A stretch of DNA of 16,290 nt, from positions 1 to 16,290 of the forward strand of contig JBFMHD010000043.1 in NCBI GenBank assembly GCA_040752395.1, in the 5' to 3' direction. How positions within the stretch are numbered: the stretch's first letter is position 1; each line of letters starts with the position of its first letter. The notes beneath the pieces were generated by a model. It did not search any database. It saw only the letters and a program-made list of their open reading frames with translations, and was not told the DNA's origin. The stretch comes from JBFMHD01 sp040752395 [NCBI: Candidatus Hydrogenedentota bacterium]. GTDB taxonomy: Bacteria; JBFMHD01. Position numbers and translations under genes: made by a program. This document shows positions 14,868 to 16,290 of the stretch, in pieces.

Positions 14868-14940
14868 AGCGGGATACGGGATTTGAACCCGCGACTCCGA
14901 GCTTGGGAAGCTCGTACTCTACCTCCTGAGCTAATCCCGC
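14868..14940 (-). tRNA. tRNA-Gly (anticodon CCC)
   Basis: A full cloverleaf: acceptor GCGGGAT/ATCCCGC, a GCTC/GAGT D-stem, anticodon stem CGAGC/GCTCG with loop TTCCCAA (anticodon CCC, reading GGG), T-arm CGGGTTCAAATCCCG, and U73 as discriminator, as usual for glycine tRNAs. CCA is not encoded; AAA follows. No clear promoter is visible. It lies between the HU gene and the epimerase-lptD operon. Confidence 0.96.
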
Positions 14941-14975
14941 AATCTATTGTCGCTTCACTCGATTGTAAATTCAGA

Positions 14976-15372
14976 CTTCGGGCTACTGGCTTTGGGCTCC
15001 AGCCGGCTGTAGCCCGTAGCCTGCTGAAAAGTCTTGAGTCTTGAGTCTCGAGTCTCGAGTCCTGTTTTGACTCACGACTCACGACTCTTTTCATATCATC
15101 TTTAGTTTTTCATACCTTGTGTAGAGCGCAAAAACGCAATAACCCAATAACCCAAGAACCCAATAGTGTAGAACACAAACCGCGCTCATGAGTACTCCTC
15201 TGAAAAGTCTCTAGTCTCCGGTCATTAAGTCGTCAGTCTTATCCTGACTCACAACTCTTGACTCCCGACCCCTAACCCCTAAGCGTCGCCCCCTAATATA
15301 CCCCATCCTCTAATATCCTTTGTGCCTTCTCCTCCTGTCTCCTGTCTCCTATCTGCCTCTGTGCCTTTGAAA
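14976..15372. repeat. Composite dispersed repeat, longest copy R5
   Basis: The most complete copy, about 400 bp. In order: hairpin around CAGCCGGCTG; CCTGCTGAAAAG; AGTCTTG/AGTCTCG heptads; CTGTTTT; GACTCAC heptads; CATATCATCTTTAG; GTAGAGCGC; CAATAACC octamers; CGCGCTCATGAGTACTCCT; then, joined through CTCCTCTGAAAAG, the whole R4 sequence (15195-15370) with ACCCCTA and CTCCTGT heptads. It shows that R2 and R4 are two halves of one unit. From 15371 to 15433 looser GAAGT and GAAGCAA heptads continue. It fills most of the 527-bp spacer between the HU gene and the tRNA; no gene is seen there. Confidence 0.85.
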
Positions 15373-15433
15373 GTAAGAAGTGGGAAGTGAGAAGTATCAG
15401 AAAATAGAAGCAAGAAGCAAGAAACAAGATAGA

Positions 15434-15453
15434 CGAAATTCTTTTGAATTTCG
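15434..15453 (-). terminator. Hairpin after the HU gene, possible terminator
   Basis: CGAAATTC and GAATTTCG form a perfect 8-bp stem with a TTTT loop, 15 bp after the HU stop. A second small palindrome, AACCAAGTGGTT (15458-15469), overlaps the stop. The T-tract after the stem is poor, so a function as terminator is uncertain. Confidence 0.4.
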
Positions 15454-15467
15454 ACCTAACCAAGTGG

Positions 15468-15770
15468 TTATTTTGTAACTTGTTCTGCGTCTGACTTCTT
15501 CTTTAATTCCTGTTTTAAAACTATGCCTGGAATAAATTTTGCCATTCTTCTCAATGGTATCATCACACGTTCACCAGTAGAGATGATACGGCCAGGTTTC
15601 GCCTTTTTATCAAAAGCTTTAAAAGTTCCAAACCCTCTGATCTGAAGCACTCCACCGCCTTTTAAAATATCAACTATTTCACCGGTAATGCTTTCCACTA
15701 TTGATATAGCATCCTTCAAATGTATCCCCAGCGCTTCACCAAGCATTCTTGCAATATCATCTCTTGTCAT
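15468..15770 (-). CDS. HU/IHF-family DNA-binding protein
   Basis: 100 aa, the usual length for HU plus a short Lys-rich tail. Small dimeric nucleoid protein that binds and bends DNA. The N-terminal helices (MTRDDIARMLGEAL, then 18-37), the RGFGTF turn (45-50), and the beta-arm (about 51-76) with AKPGR and STGE are clear. The tip of the arm reads Arg61-Ile62-Ile63 where HU and IHF have Arg-Asn-Pro, so the DNA-intercalating proline is missing. AGGAGG lies four bases before the ATG, in a CTCCTCTGAAAAACG end resembling that of the dispersed repeats. HU or an IHF-like paralogue cannot be told apart. Confidence 0.93.
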   Translation of the reverse strand: MTRDDIARMLGEALGIHLKDAISIVESITGEIVDILKGGGVLQIRGFGTFKAFDKKAKPGRIISTGERVMIPLRRMAKFIPGIVLKQELKKKSDAEQVTK

Positions 15771-15806
15771 AAATCCTCCTCTGAAAAACGTTGTAACTCT
15801 AATAAT

Positions 15807-15930
15807 TCGGGCTACAGGCTACGGGCTACGGACTACAGCCGGCTGGAGCCCGAAGTCCGGAGCCTGCTGAAAAGTCTTGAGTCTTGCCTCTTGCTTCTTT
15901 CGTTATCTTGCCTCTATATATCATCTCCTC
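15807..15930. repeat. Composite dispersed repeat, copy R6 (first half)
   Basis: Begins with GGCTACA/GGCTACG heptads leading into CAGCCGGCTG and GAGCCCGAAG, then CCTGCTGAAAAG, CTTGAGT, CTTGCCT, CTTGCTT heptads and TATATCATCTCCTCG. The GACTCAC part is absent. It lies upstream of the HU gene; the remaining 15931-16002 is very AT-rich, with two TTCAAG direct repeats (15963, 15976) of unknown meaning. Confidence 0.8.
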
Positions 15931-16002
15931 GTAGTTATAATAATATATTTTATCTTAAATATTTCAAGAATATTTTTCAAGTATTATATTTATATTTCAC
16001 TC

Positions 16003-16029
16003 TTGACTTTACATTATCTCTGCTATAAA
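16003..16029 (+). promoter_or_regulatory. Promoter with extended -10 for the nucleotidyltransferase gene
   Basis: TTGACT (16003-16008), a 15-bp spacer, and TGCTATAAA with the -10 TATAAA at 16024-16029 and an extended-10 TG. The predicted start is about 16036, so the transcript would begin at or just before the ATG. Confidence 0.5.
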
Positions 16030-16037
16030 AATTTAAT

Positions 16038-16290
16038 ATGAACGAATTGATATCTCTTATGGAAAAAGCAAAAAGAATCTCTGAACGATTTGAAAGAATG
16101 CTTTTTGTACTCGGAATCATAACAAAAGGTCTTTGTACTAAAGGGTTAAAACCTATTTTAATCGGCGGCTGTGCCCTCGAATTCTATACTTACGGCGGAT
16201 ACAATACTATGGATATAGATATAGCCCTTCCAGAAGATGAATATTACAATGAGTTAATGAAAACCCTTGGTTTCAAGAAAGAGGGAAGGC
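16038..16290 (+). CDS. Nucleotidyltransferase-fold protein, N-terminal part (DUF6036/AbiEii-like)
   Basis: The only plus-strand gene; 84 codons are present before the window ends. After an N-terminal helical region (MNELISLMEKAKRISERFER), the stretch LIGGCALEFYTYGG (41-54) followed by Thr57 and Asp59-Ile-Asp61 gives the GG...D-x-D pattern of minimal nucleotidyltransferases, close to DUF6036 or AbiEii/MenT-like proteins. Such proteins can be toxins or enzymes of unknown substrate, and I cannot say which. No Shine-Dalgarno site precedes the ATG, and the nearest promoter would start transcription right at it. It diverges from the HU gene across a 267-bp spacer containing R6. The rest of the gene and any partner lie outside the window. 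Confidence 0.75.
   Translation, partial: MNELISLMEKAKRISERFERMLFVLGIITKGLCTKGLKPILIGGCALEFYTYGGYNTMDIDIALPEDEYYNELMKTLGFKKEGR

Noticed and set aside
14861-15094. 77-codon minus-strand frame
   Set aside because: It reads through repeat R5 and the tRNA-Gly gene; no family resemblance.
15720-16028. 102-codon plus-strand frame
   Set aside because: It runs through repeat R6 and antisense to the HU gene; composition follows the repeats.

Overview
This 16.3-kb window looks like chromosome from an AT-rich, Gram-negative (diderm) bacterium. An LptD-type LPS transport protein and several LPS/O-antigen sugar-nucleotide genes support an LPS outer membrane. The RNase P RNA has the usual bacterial type-A core. 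The proteins are divergent enough that I cannot name a phylum; an uncultured candidate lineage is a guess. Every gene except the partial one at the right edge is on the minus strand, so transcription runs right to left.

Layout in the direction of transcription: an HU-family protein (15770-15468); tRNA-Gly(CCC) (14940-14868); a tightly packed group of UDP-sugar 4-epimerase, lptD and UDP-glucose dehydrogenase (14586-10328); rmlA, an rmlC-like epimerase and rmlB (10055-7685); a DegT-type sugar aminotransferase, gmd and rmd (7386-4265); rnpB (3873-3482); uvrC (3330-1504); and a zinc-ribbon nucleotide-sugar 4-epimerase (1310-186). At the right edge a plus-strand gene for a nucleotidyltransferase-fold protein begins at 16038 and runs off the window.

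Together the sugar genes can supply three activated sugar pools: UDP-glucuronate/galacturonate (ugd plus 4-epimerase), dTDP-6-deoxyhexoses (rmlA, rmlB, rmlC-like, and perhaps the zinc-ribbon 4-epimerase), and GDP-6-deoxyhexoses (gmd, rmd), plus an amino sugar. No rmlD, glycosyltransferase, flippase or polymerase is present, so the window is a precursor-supply block placed around an LPS export gene.

The most unusual content lies between the genes. The spacers are largely built from short words of period 7 or 8, arranged in a composite dispersed repeat. I see six copies or partial copies, called R1 to R6, plus two small elements with shared terminal inverted repeats and a pair of 49-bp repeats. 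These repeats enter the genes. One supplies about the last 29 residues and the stop codon of Rmd, another the last 11 residues and stop of RmlA, and another the last residues and stop of RmlB. A repeat end also carries the Shine-Dalgarno sequence used by rmlA, and a related end carries that of the HU gene. The 3' end of the tRNA-Gly is duplicated 147 bp downstream, as at an integration site. No phage, CRISPR array or transposase gene is visible.
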